Below, in pieces: positions 7,807 to 16,585 of a stretch of DNA of 35,688 nucleotides (positions are counted from its first letter, which is position 1; the number at the start of each line of letters is the position of its first letter). The position numbers and the translations under genes were made by a program. Source of the DNA: Nitrospira lenta (GTDB lineage Bacteria > Nitrospirota > Nitrospiria > Nitrospirales > Nitrospiraceae); NCBI GenBank assembly GCA_945905765.1, contig CAMDPZ010000022.1, positions 1-35,688 of the forward strand. The letters are read 5' to 3'. The notes beneath the pieces are model-generated. The model worked only from the letters and a program-made list of their open reading frames with translations, was not told where the DNA came from and did no database searches.

Positions 7807-9093
7807 CTATTCTTTGCGAATCAGCTCAAGCCCGCCCATGTAGGGACGTAAGACTTCCGGTATCGTGATGCTCCCATCCGGCTGCTGATAGTTTTCCAGG
7901 ATAGCCACGAGGGTGCGGCCGACGGCCAGCCCCGATCCGTTGAGCGTATGGATGAACTCGGTCTTGGCGTCCTTTTTCCCAGCTGCGCCCTTATACCGGA
8001 TGCTGCCTCGTCTGGCCTGAAATCCTTCGAAGTTGCTGCAGGAGGAGATCTCCCGATATTGGTTCTGAGAGGGGAGCCAGACTTCGATATCGTAGGTCTT
8101 CGCCGCGGAGAATCCGATATCGCCGGTGCAGAGGGTGACGACCCGGTAATGCAGGCCCAAGCCCTGCAAGATCGCTTCTGCATGGCCGGTGAGCCGTTCC
8201 AACTCCTCGTACGATTCTTCCGGTTTGGCGAAGACGACCAATTCCACCTTGTTAAATTGGTGGAGACGGATGAGCCCTCTGGTGTCTTTGCCATAGGACC
8301 CGGCTTCGCGGCGGAAGCAGGGGGTATAGGCGGTATACCGGACCGGCAGGGAAGTTTCGGCGATGATTTCGTCCCGATGGAGATTGGTCACTGGCACTTC
8401 TGCCGTCGGGATGAGGAAATAGTCTTCGTCCCGGAGGCGAAAGAGATCCTCTTCGAACTTGGGCAACTGGCCTGTCGCAGTCATGCTCGCGCGATTGACG
8501 AGGAGCGGCGGCAGGACTTCCCTGTAGCCATGCTGCGTCGTGTGCAGGTCGAGCATATAGTTGATGAGGGCCCGTTCGAGTCTTGCGCCGGCCCCGGTCA
8601 GGACCGCGAAGCGTGCTCCGGCGATTTTTGCGGCCCGGTCGAAATCCAGAATGCCGAGGGCTTCGCCGAGATCCCAATGGCTCTTGGCCGTCGCGGTCAA
8701 GGTGGGCGGGGTGCCCCAGCGTCTGGCCTCGAGATTGCTGCTCGCGTCTTTTCCTGCCGGCACCGAGGCATGGGGGAGATTGGGGATGCGGAGATTCAGA
8801 TCGGTCAGGGGCTCTTCGACGCCACGGAGCTCGTCTTCAATCGTCTTGATCCGTTCGCCGACGGCCTTCATGGCTGCCATGGCTGTGTCGGCCGGCTGCT
8901 TGTCGCGTTTCAGCTTGGCGACTTCTTCCGATCCTTTTTTGAGTTCGGACCGAAGTTGCTCGACCTGGCTGGTCAAGGCGCGGCGTTGGTCGATCAGCCC
9001 CCGGAGGCTGTCCCAGGGGACGTCGGCTCCGCGGGGTCCCAGTTGTTCTCTGAGGCTGTCTAAATTGTCTCGTAAGTAGCGTAGATCGTACAT
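7807..9093 (-). CDS. serS: Seryl-tRNA synthetase
   Basis: This 428-residue class II aminoacyl-tRNA synthetase charges tRNA-Ser with serine. It starts [19 protein letters not shown]. The N-terminal antiparallel coiled coil (about 30-110), which grips the long variable arm of tRNA-Ser, is followed by the catalytic domain. That domain has motif 2 ([20 protein letters not shown]), the serine-site TAEVPVTN and motif 3 ([18 protein letters not shown]). Length and motifs are normal. Two of its own substrates, tRNA-Ser(UGA) and tRNA-Ser(GCU), lie downstream on the same strand. Confidence 0.98.
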   Translation of the reverse strand: MYDLRYLRDNLDSLREQLGPRGADVPWDSLRGLIDQRRALTSQVEQLRSELKKGSEEVAKLKRDKQPADTAMAAMKAVGERIKTIEDELRGVEEPLTDLNLRIPNLPHASVPAGKDASSNLEARRWGTPPTLTATAKSHWDLGEALGILDFDRAAKIAGARFAVLTGAGARLERALINYMLDLHTTQHGYREVLPPLLVNRASMTATGQLPKFEEDLFRLRDEDYFLIPTAEVPVTNLHRDEIIAETSLPVRYTAYTPCFRREAGSYGKDTRGLIRLHQFNKVELVVFAKPEESYEELERLTGHAEAILQGLGLHYRVVTLCTGDIGFSAAKTYDIEVWLPSQNQYREISSCSNFEGFQARRGSIRYKGAAGKKDAKTEFIHTLNGSGLAVGRTLVAILENYQQPDGSITIPEVLRPYMGGLELIRKE

Positions 9094-9280
9094 GGTTTCC
9101 TATTCTAGAAAGCGGCTGGAATCTAACATCGGGGTAGGGGTTAGTCAATCGAGCGAGCTGCGCGATTCCGCGATGAGTCCGTTGACAGGAGCCGGAAGAT
9201 CGAGGACCATAGCCGCTGCCAGGCGATGAATTCACATGGGCCGAAGTCCTATTGCGGAACGGAGAGGAAGAGGCGCGACG

Positions 9281-9649
9281 ATGAAACATAATCCAGGTTT
9301 TCTGAAGTTGGTGGATGCAGCCAGAGCAAGGGTGAAGGAATGTACGGTGGCGCAGGCCAAGGAGCGGCTCGATCGGGGTGAGGTGTCGCACTTTCTGGAT
9401 GTGCGCGAGGACCATGAGTTTGCGAAGGACCATGCGAAAGGCGCCCGCCATCTGGGGAAAGGGATTATCGAGCGCGATGTGGAGACGCTCATTCCCGATA
9501 AGGAGGCGGCGATTGTCTTGTACTGCGGAGGCGGCTACCGGTCGGCCTTAGCTGCAGACGTGCTGCAGCAGATGGGCTATCGGAACGTGGTATCGATGGA
9601 TGGGGGAATCAAGGCCTGGCGGGATGCGGGCTATCCGATGGAGTCGTGA
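9281..9649 (+). CDS. Single-domain rhodanese-like sulfurtransferase
   Basis: The 122-residue protein is one rhodanese domain: VAQAKERLDRGEVSHFLDVRE at the start, the active loop YCGGGYRSA with Cys82, and the terminal VVSMDGGIKAWRDAGYP. Rhodaneses carry a persulfide on the loop cysteine and donate sulfane sulfur to acceptors. The CGGGYRS loop is the ordinary bacterial form. The start at 9281 is chosen because GGAAGAGG precedes it; an in-frame ATG at 9236 adds 15 low-complexity residues and has no good ribosome site. It is cytoplasmic, with no signal peptide. It converges on the OmpH gene with a strong hairpin between them. Confidence 0.93.
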   Translation: MKHNPGFLKLVDAARARVKECTVAQAKERLDRGEVSHFLDVREDHEFAKDHAKGARHLGKGIIERDVETLIPDKEAAIVLYCGGGYRSALAADVLQQMGYRNVVSMDGGIKAWRDAGYPMES

Positions 9650-9678
9650 TGGGACCTCGGAGTGGCCGAGGTCCCATC
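9648..9678. terminator. Convergent hairpin terminator
   Basis: GATGGGACCTCGG (9648-9660) and CCGAGGTCCCATC (9666-9678) are exact reverse complements with a five-base loop. The hairpin sits between the converging rhodanese and OmpH genes and overlaps the rhodanese stop codon, so it can serve both strands. No long T run follows on either side. Confidence 0.55.
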
Positions 9679-9685
9679 GGACTGG

Positions 9686-10249
9686 TTACTTGCTGTTGGC
9701 CCGGTCGAACTCTTTGATCACTTGCTCGGTCAAATCGATGGTGTCTTTGTTGTAGATCACAATCTTGACCGTTTGTTCGCTGCCCTTGTCGAGGACGAGG
9801 GCAAATCCGCCCTTTTCCGCGACGGCCTGCGTGGCCGTGGCAATCCGCTTCATATAGTCATCGACCAATTCCTTCTGCTTCCCCTGCAGTTCCTGATTAA
9901 ATTCCTGCGCGCGCTTTTGATAGTCCTGGATCTTGGCGCGGAACTGGGTCTCTTTTTCTTTCTTCTCGGTCTCGCTGAGTTTCGCGAGTTGATCCTTGAT
10001 TGTCTTCTCGGTGGTGCGCAATTCCTCTTCGTCACGGGACAGCAACTTCTGTCTGGTGGTGACATATTCCTTGAGCCCGTCCAGGGCTTTTCTGCCAGCC
10101 TTCGATTTTTCTAACACGGTCTGAGGATCGACGACGCCCATTTTGAAGGCGTCGGCAGCTTCTGCCGCAGAAAGAGAGGCGAGCAATAAAATCCCCGCGG
10201 CAGCCAAGGGGAGAGTGATCCGCCGCACAATGGTTCCGATGGTATGCAT
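9686..10249 (-). CDS. OmpH/Skp-family periplasmic chaperone
   Basis: The 187-residue protein has a signal peptide (basic start, hydrophobic core LPLAAAGILLLASLSAAEA, cleavage near residue 32), then FKMGVVDPQTVLEKSKAGRK, the usual start of mature OmpH. A long charged coiled coil of about 90 residues follows, and then a beta segment containing FALVLDKG and IVIYNKDTIDLTEQVI. Skp trimers hold unfolded outer-membrane proteins in their coiled-coil arms during transit to the BAM complex. It is monocistronic here, with its own promoter at 10297-10325 and an AAGGAG ribosome site. It implies a diderm cell. Confidence 0.92.
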   Translation of the reverse strand: MHTIGTIVRRITLPLAAAGILLLASLSAAEAADAFKMGVVDPQTVLEKSKAGRKALDGLKEYVTTRQKLLSRDEEELRTTEKTIKDQLAKLSETEKKEKETQFRAKIQDYQKRAQEFNQELQGKQKELVDDYMKRIATATQAVAEKGGFALVLDKGSEQTVKIVIYNKDTIDLTEQVIKEFDRANSK

Positions 10250-10296
10250 AACAGGCGCTCCTTGTTGGTAGACGATGCGATCAATGAACGGTTGCG

Positions 10297-10325
10297 AGAA
10301 TAACTGTGAGGGGTGTCTCTGTCAA
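10297..10325 (-). promoter_or_regulatory. Sigma-70-like promoter of the OmpH gene
   Basis: On the minus strand a perfect TTGACA (10320-10325) is followed after 17 bases by TATTCT (10297-10302), about 47 bases before the start codon at 10249. It lies just outside the repeat at 10340-10464. Confidence 0.6.
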
Positions 10326-10339
10326 GAGATTGGCCGCGG

Positions 10340-10464
10340 CAGGATGCTGAAAAAGCCCGCCAGCTTCGTTCTCGCCTCGAACGCATCCTCAACGTACCCC
10401 TGAGGGTACGCCTCCGGTGCGTTCATCGGCTGCGGCCTTGCTGACGAACTTTTTGAGCATCCTG
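10340..10464. repeat. Dispersed 125-bp palindromic repeat, copy A
   Basis: The ends CAGGATGCTGAAAAAG and CTTTTTGAGCATCCTG are inverted repeats. Inside are nested stems GAACGCA/TGCGTTC and GTACCC/GGGTAC. The element abuts the TAG stop of the HD-GYP gene (10465-10467, minus strand) with no gap. Copies B and C are at 22809 and 28351, and a degenerate half is at 21399. Confidence 0.93.
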
Positions 10465-12039
10465 CTAGACGAAGTAGCGGCTGGTGTCGAATCGATACTC
10501 CGTATTGTCGATCAAGCGGATGATGTGGTGGCGGAACTCTCCGGTCTCATCCTTCTCGGTCAGGTCCAGCTCGCGTCCCTGCTCGACCGGGGTTCCTTGC
10601 GGGTCGGTGATGACTTTGACCCATGGCCGTTCTGCCTGTTCCTTGTCTGCCGCCGGTTTGAGCACGACCGCCAGTTCGCTGGTCTCCAGCATCACCAGGC
10701 TGCCGATGGGGATGATGCCGACGCAGTTCACGAACAGTTTGAGCAGCACCGGGTCGAACGACTGCCCGGACTTCGAGAACATCATGTTGAGGACTTTCGA
10801 GGGGGACATGGGTTCCCTGCGATAGACACGGGAGGAGGTCATCGCGTCGTAACAGTCTGCGATCGTGAGAATGCGGCCGGTCAATGACACGGTCCAGGGC
10901 ACGGTCAGCTTCGGATAGCCGGAGAAGTCCAGGTTCATGTGGTGTTCGAAAGAGGCAGCCGCCATACGGCCAGGGAGGTTCGTGATGCCGCGCAGCTTGG
11001 AGAGACTCAGGACTCCCTCCGTGGGATGGCTGCGCATGGTCGCCCAGTCCTCATCGGTAAATTCGCCCGGCTTGTTCAGGACCTCCATGGGAATGGTGGA
11101 TTTGCCCATGTCGTGGAACAGCGCCGCAAGGCCCAGGTCTGCCAGTTCCACTTTGGGGTAGCCGGCGCGATTGGCCAGGGCAATGGAGAGCAGGGACACA
11201 TTGACCGAATGGTTGTGGGTGTATTGATCGTGGCAGCGAAGAGTCGTGAGCCCGAGGATCGTGGCTTCATCATCCATCATGAGATCGACGATGTTTTGGA
11301 TCGCCCGCTTCGCCTGTTTGAAGCTGACCGCTCCTCCTTCACGGACCGATTGCGTCAGGGCGCCGATCGATCCTGCCACTTTGGCATAGCCGTTTTTGGC
11401 GGTCCGTTTCCGCTGCGTTTTGAGCGTGGCGCTGTCCATGCCGGAGCGCCCAGCATTTCCGGTTGCTCCGGCCTCGTCCCGGACTTGCAACTGCCGGGGC
11501 TCTTCCAGCTCAATGCCGGCGATTCCCCGTGCGGCCATTTCACGCCGGAGGTCTTCGAGGCTGGTGCCGTCAGGAGTCAGGCGGACGAAGAGCGCGGCGA
11601 ATTCACGCAGATCCTTCGCCTCCACGGTCAACGAAAAGGCGACTCCTCCGATCTTCCAGCTATTCAGCGTGTCGATGATGCTGGTGGCCACGGCCATCTG
11701 CTGCGCGTTCACTTTTAAGTGGCTGTTGCCGAGAAACAGGAAATCGTTTTGCAGGCGGACGGCGATCGGTTGATCGTGCGTCATGGCCTTAATCAGGGTC
11801 AGCATGGTCTCGACCGGTTTATCCAGCGCCGCGTTGGTGCGGTCGTACATGCGGGAGATCTTCATCAGCACGTTTAATTGAGTGATGAGCTGAATGCCCA
11901 GCATGGCCATCTGCTGGTCCAGGATGTCCCCGGCCTCCGATCCTCTGGCGATTTTCTGCGAGAGGGATTTTTCGTGCGTCAGGATCGGCCGGGCCTGTTC
12001 CTTCGCAGCGGGGGTCTGTTGGATCTTGAACTCACTCAC
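10465..12039 (-). CDS. HD-GYP domain protein, probable cyclic-di-GMP phosphodiesterase
   Basis: This 524-residue protein has an unusual N-terminal domain (about 45-178), a basic linker and an HD-GYP domain (about 265-430). Residues expected for metal binding and hydrolysis are present: His277 (YTHNHSVN), His309-Asp310 (LFHDMGKSTIP), His338, His366-His367, Asp371, GYP at 374-376, and Asp395 (IADCYDAMTS). HD-GYP proteins hydrolyse cyclic-di-GMP to GMP or pGpG, so an active enzyme is likely. A C-terminal extension of about 95 residues is rich in beta strand. The start is a GTG at 12039 with GGAG upstream, 12 bases after the HEAT gene, so translation is probably coupled. The N-terminal domain appears homologous to that of the HEAT protein. 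Confidence 0.9.
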   Translation of the reverse strand: MSEFKIQQTPAAKEQARPILTHEKSLSQKIARGSEAGDILDQQMAMLGIQLITQLNVLMKISRMYDRTNAALDKPVETMLTLIKAMTHDQPIAVRLQNDFLFLGNSHLKVNAQQMAVATSIIDTLNSWKIGGVAFSLTVEAKDLREFAALFVRLTPDGTSLEDLRREMAARGIAGIELEEPRQLQVRDEAGATGNAGRSGMDSATLKTQRKRTAKNGYAKVAGSIGALTQSVREGGAVSFKQAKRAIQNIVDLMMDDEATILGLTTLRCHDQYTHNHSVNVSLLSIALANRAGYPKVELADLGLAALFHDMGKSTIPMEVLNKPGEFTDEDWATMRSHPTEGVLSLSKLRGITNLPGRMAAASFEHHMNLDFSGYPKLTVPWTVSLTGRILTIADCYDAMTSSRVYRREPMSPSKVLNMMFSKSGQSFDPVLLKLFVNCVGIIPIGSLVMLETSELAVVLKPAADKEQAERPWVKVITDPQGTPVEQGRELDLTEKDETGEFRHHIIRLIDNTEYRFDTSRYFV

Positions 12040-12051
12040 GACAGCGGCTCC

Positions 12052-13890
12052 TCACGATGATGCAGTCTGTTTGAGTTGATGTCGTTGGGCTTGGGCGAGC
12101 GCGGCGGTACAGGCTTGCCGGATGGCGGCGCTGCCTTTTTTCTGGCCCAGCTCCAGGGCTGCCACGGCGGCAGGGGTGCCCAGTTTTCCTAAGGCTTCGG
12201 CGGCGAGGGACGCGAGCTCTTCTTTTTTCTTCCGGTTGATCCAGGACCATTCCGTGAGCAATCGCGTAAAGGACGGAATGATCTCCTCGCCGCTGGTGGC
12301 GCGCATGGCTTGGAAGACTGCGCGTTTTTCGCTGAGGGGGCGATCCTTGAACTGGTCCGTCGTGACGAGGGGAGCCCAGGCGGAGTAGGACGCCGTATAG
12401 TGACCGCGCAGGAGCAGCTTGAGCGCGGCCAACCGCACCGATTCCTCTGCGTCATTCGCGAGCGTCACCAGTTTCGTCCCATTTCCGTTGGGGCGGAGGA
12501 TTCCGATTGCCCGGATGACTTCCTTCCTCACCTGGATATCCGGATAGAGGGCCAGTTTTTCGATCGAATCCAGCAACCGGGGATTGTTCCATTTCAGGAG
12601 GATTGCGAGCAGGCTCCGTACATAACGGGGACGGCGGTCCGACAAACCGCGGAGCAGCGGATCCGGCTGGTCCTTCGCGAGGGCTTCCAGGGCGTCGGAT
12701 ACGATGGCCTGATGCGCCGGCATTTCCAGATTGGCCAAGAGGGTGCAGAGGGCCGGGATGGCGGATGCCGTCATGGGCAGCAGCACCGTCGGTAAGCCTT
12801 CTGTGGTGGCGTTGGGGGTCTTGTTCAAATAGGCTTCGATCATTGCGATCCGTTCAGGCCGGCCCAGATTGTCGAGCAGGGAGGCCAGCTGCTTCTTATG
12901 ATCCTCGTCCAGATCTGGCCGGATCTCAGCGGCGGTATGGAGCAGGCCTAGCACATTGTCCAGCACGGTCCATTTGCCATGGGCCGTCAGGGAGTCGAGG
13001 AGGTTGCCCCAGAGGTCGAGCAGCTTGGTCAGGATGGCAGGAGATCGCTCCGACGCCAGGATCGCGGTGAGCATGTCGAGGAGGTACGTCGTGTTGTCTC
13101 TGCGGCTCTCCGCCTCGATCTCTTTCGCCAGTTCGGCGAGTTCGAGGTCCGAGACTTCATAGCCCAGGTGGCCGGACGGGGATCGGTTCGCTGATCCGTC
13201 AGTGCCCTGTCCGGTTCCTGCTCCGGTTGGCGTCCCGCCAGCACCGGTTCCTTGGCCGCCTCTCTTTTCAAGCCCTGTTCCTTCCCCCTGTTTGATGCGG
13301 GCCTGTTCCCGATCCAGCAGGGCCCGCAAGCTCGATTTCGATGCCGTCATCGTGCCGGCCGTTTGCAGCGCAAGGACATCTCCGCCGGTCGAGGCCTTGG
13401 CGATTTCTTCGGCTGTCACCAGGGTGATGCTGGCGAGGTTCTTGGCCCATAGGCGTGTGACAATATCGTCATCATCTTCTTCGGGATCGAGGTTGCCCCA
13501 GAGCGCGTCCAGTAAGGCGGAGAGCTCTTCGAGTTGAAGCCCTTCGAGGAAGGTCAGTTCCCTGATTCCGTCGGTATAGAGCTTGAATGCGATGTTCTCG
13601 TGGCCGGATTCCTGCTCGGACCGGTAGACGACGTCTCCGTTGACATAGAGTTCGGACCGTTGCACGAGAAACGCTAATTTCGAGTAATGGCCCAGATGAT
13701 CCGTGAGGGTTTCGAATAGCTGTTGGAGGAACTTTTGCGCGACCGGGTTCGTGGCCCCGTAGGTCCGGCTGGATTTGGCGGTTTTGTCTAACAGAATGAG
13801 GAGCCGCTTGATGGAGGCCAGCTCGGGATTGGCCGGCTCTTGTGCTGGGGCGATCGGCTGTGAGCCGCCGTCTGTTTTCGGCTCGTCCAT
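12052..13890 (-). CDS. HEAT-repeat protein partnered with HD-GYP
   Basis: The 612-residue cytoplasmic protein has three parts: an N-terminal domain (about 24-160), a Gly/Thr-rich linker (about 200-240), and a helical HEAT-type solenoid from about 255 to the end. Segments such as PDIQVRKEVIRAIGIL and DAEESVRLAALKLLLRG are clear HEAT units. Such solenoids usually act as scaffolds. The N-terminal domain shares motif order and spacing with the HD-GYP protein encoded next (SRTY against SRMY, then an NG/GN turn exactly 45 residues later in both). The ATG at 13890 is preferred; an upstream TTG at 13989 would add 33 unlikely residues. No good Shine-Dalgarno site precedes either. Role unknown, probably in cyclic-di-GMP signalling by association. 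Confidence 0.8.
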   Translation of the reverse strand: MDEPKTDGGSQPIAPAQEPANPELASIKRLLILLDKTAKSSRTYGATNPVAQKFLQQLFETLTDHLGHYSKLAFLVQRSELYVNGDVVYRSEQESGHENIAFKLYTDGIRELTFLEGLQLEELSALLDALWGNLDPEEDDDDIVTRLWAKNLASITLVTAEEIAKASTGGDVLALQTAGTMTASKSSLRALLDREQARIKQGEGTGLEKRGGQGTGAGGTPTGAGTGQGTDGSANRSPSGHLGYEVSDLELAELAKEIEAESRRDNTTYLLDMLTAILASERSPAILTKLLDLWGNLLDSLTAHGKWTVLDNVLGLLHTAAEIRPDLDEDHKKQLASLLDNLGRPERIAMIEAYLNKTPNATTEGLPTVLLPMTASAIPALCTLLANLEMPAHQAIVSDALEALAKDQPDPLLRGLSDRRPRYVRSLLAILLKWNNPRLLDSIEKLALYPDIQVRKEVIRAIGILRPNGNGTKLVTLANDAEESVRLAALKLLLRGHYTASYSAWAPLVTTDQFKDRPLSEKRAVFQAMRATSGEEIIPSFTRLLTEWSWINRKKKEELASLAAEALGKLGTPAAVAALELGQKKGSAAIRQACTAALAQAQRHQLKQTASS

Positions 13891-14073
13891 GTGAATATTC
13901 GTACCGTGGAGGTGAGGAATCGTCAAGAAAATAGCCGCTCTTCGCCTGCCTCCCAGCGATGAACGGCCGAGAGTTTTTCTCCCATCCAACGTGTGGAGAA
14001 GGGGGCATTGTGAGTCTGCATGGCACGCCGGTAGAATCGCGTCGTGCGAGTTGTTTCAACGCCAGTCTATGAG

Positions 14074-14709
14074 ATGAAGAACATGACTCACATCGTCTGT
14101 TTCGGCGACAGTCTGACGGCAGGATTTCAATCGCCCAGCGCCGACAATCCGCAGGGGGCCGAGACTCCCTATGGAGAGTTCCTGCAAGAACTGACCGGGC
14201 CTTCCGTGCATGTGTCGGTGAGCGGCCTCTGCGGGGAACTGACCGGCGATATGGCGCGGCGGTTCCGGTCGGCGGTGCTGGTTCATGAGCCGGCCTACGT
14301 GGTGATTCTCGGCGGCACGAACGATCTGGGATGGAATGCCACGCCGGCAGCTATTCTGAGCAATCTTCTTCAGATGTATGAATGGGCCGCCGCAGCCGGA
14401 GCCACGCCGGTGCCTGTGACGGTCCCCTCGATCAGGGTGGGTGACGACTTGTCCAGTGAGGAGGGGCGCCGGTGGTTTGCGGAACATCTGGAGCGGCGGC
14501 GCCAGCTTAACGGATTGATCCTTCGCTCTGCCGAATCGAAGGGGCTGGCAGCCTTCGATCTGTTTTCCGCCACAGCGGAGCCGGAGACACAGCAGCTGGC
14601 GGCCCGCTATTCCAACGACGGGCTGCATCTGACCACGGCCGGCTATCGGCTGATGGCTGAACGGTTATATCAAGAGGTCTTTGCTCCTCGGTTGGCGAGG
14701 AAATCCTGA
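14074..14709 (+). CDS. SGNH/GDSL esterase, arylesterase/TesA type
   Basis: The 211-residue protein carries the SGNH blocks: block I VCFGDSLTAG with nucleophile Ser13, block II glycine in SGLCGELTGD, block III ILGGTNDLGW, and block V NDGLHLT with the Asp-x-x-His dyad. It therefore hydrolyses an ester or thioester; TesA-like arylesterases and lysophospholipases are nearest. No signal peptide is seen, so it should be cytoplasmic. ATG codons at 14074 and 14083 both precede the catalytic block closely; a GTG at 14044 would extend it by ten residues. The stop codon overlaps the start of the thioredoxin-like gene (TGATG), which implies coupled translation. Confidence 0.9.
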   Translation: MKNMTHIVCFGDSLTAGFQSPSADNPQGAETPYGEFLQELTGPSVHVSVSGLCGELTGDMARRFRSAVLVHEPAYVVILGGTNDLGWNATPAAILSNLLQMYEWAAAAGATPVPVTVPSIRVGDDLSSEEGRRWFAEHLERRRQLNGLILRSAESKGLAAFDLFSATAEPETQQLAARYSNDGLHLTTAGYRLMAERLYQEVFAPRLARKS

Positions 14710-15020
14710 TGCGTGAGGTGACTGATCGGGACTTCGACCATTTGGTGGCGCAGGCTGAACTATCTGTGCTGGTGGAGTTCTGGAAGCCTGGCTGCGGGAG
14801 TTGCCGCTCGTTGATGCGTGAGCTTGAAAAGTTGGAGCAGGCGGCGGCAGGCAGGGTGCTGATCCTGACCATGAATGTCGAGGAGCAGTTCCAGATTCCC
14901 GCGGAGCTGGAGATCTCATCCCTGCCGGCTCTGGCCCTCTATCGACAGGGGAGGTTCGAGCGGTTTATCGGCGGGCTGGGAACGAGCGAGGAGATTTTGA
15001 AACAGCTGCCTCTGCCATGA
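14709..15020 (+). CDS. Thioredoxin-like protein with CGSC active site
   Basis: The 103-residue thioredoxin fold has VLVEFWKPGCGSCRSL with redox cysteines 29 and 32, and a cis-proline loop (ISSLPALALY) followed by the final GGLGTSEEILKQL. The usual WCGPC is here PGCGSC, so the redox potential is likely to differ from classical thioredoxin; that is inference. It overlaps the esterase gene by one base and ends nine bases before the convergent zwf. No signal peptide is present, so it acts in the cytoplasm. Confidence 0.9.
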   Translation: MREVTDRDFDHLVAQAELSVLVEFWKPGCGSCRSLMRELEKLEQAAAGRVLILTMNVEEQFQIPAELEISSLPALALYRQGRFERFIGGLGTSEEILKQLPLP

Positions 15021-15029
15021 ATCGAGTCG

Positions 15030-16574
15030 TTACAGAGTCCGCCAGGCCCGTCCGTCATTTTCAATCAGGCGATCGGCTTCAGCCGGTCCGCAGGTGCCGG
15101 CTTCATATTCAGGCAACGTCCGCAATCCCTGCTGCTGCCATCCTTCCAGGATTTTGGTGATCCAGGCCCAGGAGGCTTCCACTGCGTCGCGCCGCATGAA
15201 GCGGGAGGCATCGCCAGTCATTACATCGAGCAGCAATCGCTCGTAGGCCTCCGGCGACGGCCGACCGAAGACATTGCTGTATTGAAAGTCCATTTCCACC
15301 GGATGGGTCTCGGCTCTGGTGCCCGGCACGCGCGAGACGATGCGGAGCGAGAGCCCCTCTTCCGGTTGGATGCGCAGCGCCAGCACGTTCGGCGGCTGCG
15401 GCTGCTGCGCATTGGCGTTGAACAGAATCTGCGGGATGTCTTTGAATTGCACGGCGATTTCGCTGGCGCGGTGGGGGAGCGCTTTTCCGGTGCGCAGATA
15501 GAAGGGCACGCCGGACCAGCGCCAGTTTTCGACGAAGCATTTGATCGCGACATAGGTTTCCGTCGTGGAATCAGGACGGATGCCGTTCTCACGCCGATAG
15601 CCCGGAACGGGCGCGCCCTGGGTGGCGCCTTTCCCGTATTGGGCGCGGACGGTGACCTGCGCAACATCCTGGCCGGTGATGGGCTTGAGGCAGCGGAGGA
15701 CCTCCATCTTCGCGTTGCGCACCACATCCGGATCGAGCGAGTAGGGGGGCTCCATCGCGACGAGACAGAGCAATTGCAAGATGTGGTTCTGCACCATGTC
15801 GCGCAAGGCCCCGGCCTCTTCGTAGTAGCTGGCTCTGGTGCCGACGCCCTCCGCTTCGCTCACCGTGATCTGCACGTGGTCGATGTATTTGTGGTTCCAG
15901 ATCGGATCGAAGATGCTGTTGGCGAACCGGACGACCATCAAATTCTGGACGGTTTCTTTGCCCAGATAGTGATCGATGCGGAAGATCTGCGATTCGTCGA
16001 AGACGCGTCCTGTGACCTGGTTGATGGCTTGGGCGGAGGCTAAGTCTCGGCCGACCGGTTTCTCGACGATGATGCGGGAATAGGAGGGGCGAGCGTCCGG
16101 CTTCGTGGCTAGTCCTGCCCGCGCCAGTCCCTCGCAGACCGGCGCAAACGAACTGGGCGGAATGCTCAGGTAGAAAATTCTGTTGCCGGGCAACTGCAGC
16201 TGCCGTTCAATTTCTGCAACTCGTGCGTTCAGTCTGGCATAGGTGTTCGGGTCTTCATTGTCGCCGGACAGGTAAAAGAGCCGTGGCGCGAAATCCGTCC
16301 ACATGTCTTCTGCCAGGGCTTGCCGGGAATGGGCAATGACACCGTCCCGCACTGTGGCGCGGAACTCCTCGTCGGTCATCGGCTTGCGGCCCAGCCCGAT
16401 CACGGCAGAGCGGGGCGGAAGGAGTCCGTCGAGGAGCAGGTTGTAGAGGGCGGGAATCAACCGCCGCCGCGCCAGGTCGCCGGATCCGCCGAAGATGATG
16501 AGGGTGCAGGGTTCGACCGGAGGGATTGTCTCCTGCGAGGGGCTGATATTGATGCGGGGGCTCGTGGGGGGCAT
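15030..16574 (-). CDS. zwf: Glucose-6-phosphate 1-dehydrogenase
   Basis: This 514-residue enzyme oxidises glucose 6-phosphate to 6-phosphogluconolactone and makes NADPH. The cofactor motif GGSGDLARRRLIPALYNL and the substrate site RIDHYLGKETVQNLM are intact, along with the C-terminal dimer domain ending in EADRLIENDGRAW. Length is normal. It starts 11 bases after gnd, with AAGGCGG as ribosome site directly at the gnd stop, so the two are translated together. Together they form the oxidative branch of the pentose phosphate pathway, without an adjacent lactonase gene. Confidence 0.98.
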   Translation of the reverse strand: MPPTSPRINISPSQETIPPVEPCTLIIFGGSGDLARRRLIPALYNLLLDGLLPPRSAVIGLGRKPMTDEEFRATVRDGVIAHSRQALAEDMWTDFAPRLFYLSGDNEDPNTYARLNARVAEIERQLQLPGNRIFYLSIPPSSFAPVCEGLARAGLATKPDARPSYSRIIVEKPVGRDLASAQAINQVTGRVFDESQIFRIDHYLGKETVQNLMVVRFANSIFDPIWNHKYIDHVQITVSEAEGVGTRASYYEEAGALRDMVQNHILQLLCLVAMEPPYSLDPDVVRNAKMEVLRCLKPITGQDVAQVTVRAQYGKGATQGAPVPGYRRENGIRPDSTTETYVAIKCFVENWRWSGVPFYLRTGKALPHRASEIAVQFKDIPQILFNANAQQPQPPNVLALRIQPEEGLSLRIVSRVPGTRAETHPVEMDFQYSNVFGRPSPEAYERLLLDVMTGDASRFMRRDAVEASWAWITKILEGWQQQGLRTLPEYEAGTCGPAEADRLIENDGRAWRTL

Positions 16575-16585
16575 GGGCGTCCGCC

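Noticed and set aside
7948..9063. A long plus-strand open frame (371 codons) opposite serS
   Set aside because: It is antisense to a clear seryl-tRNA synthetase with all class II motifs; long antisense frames are common in GC-rich genes.
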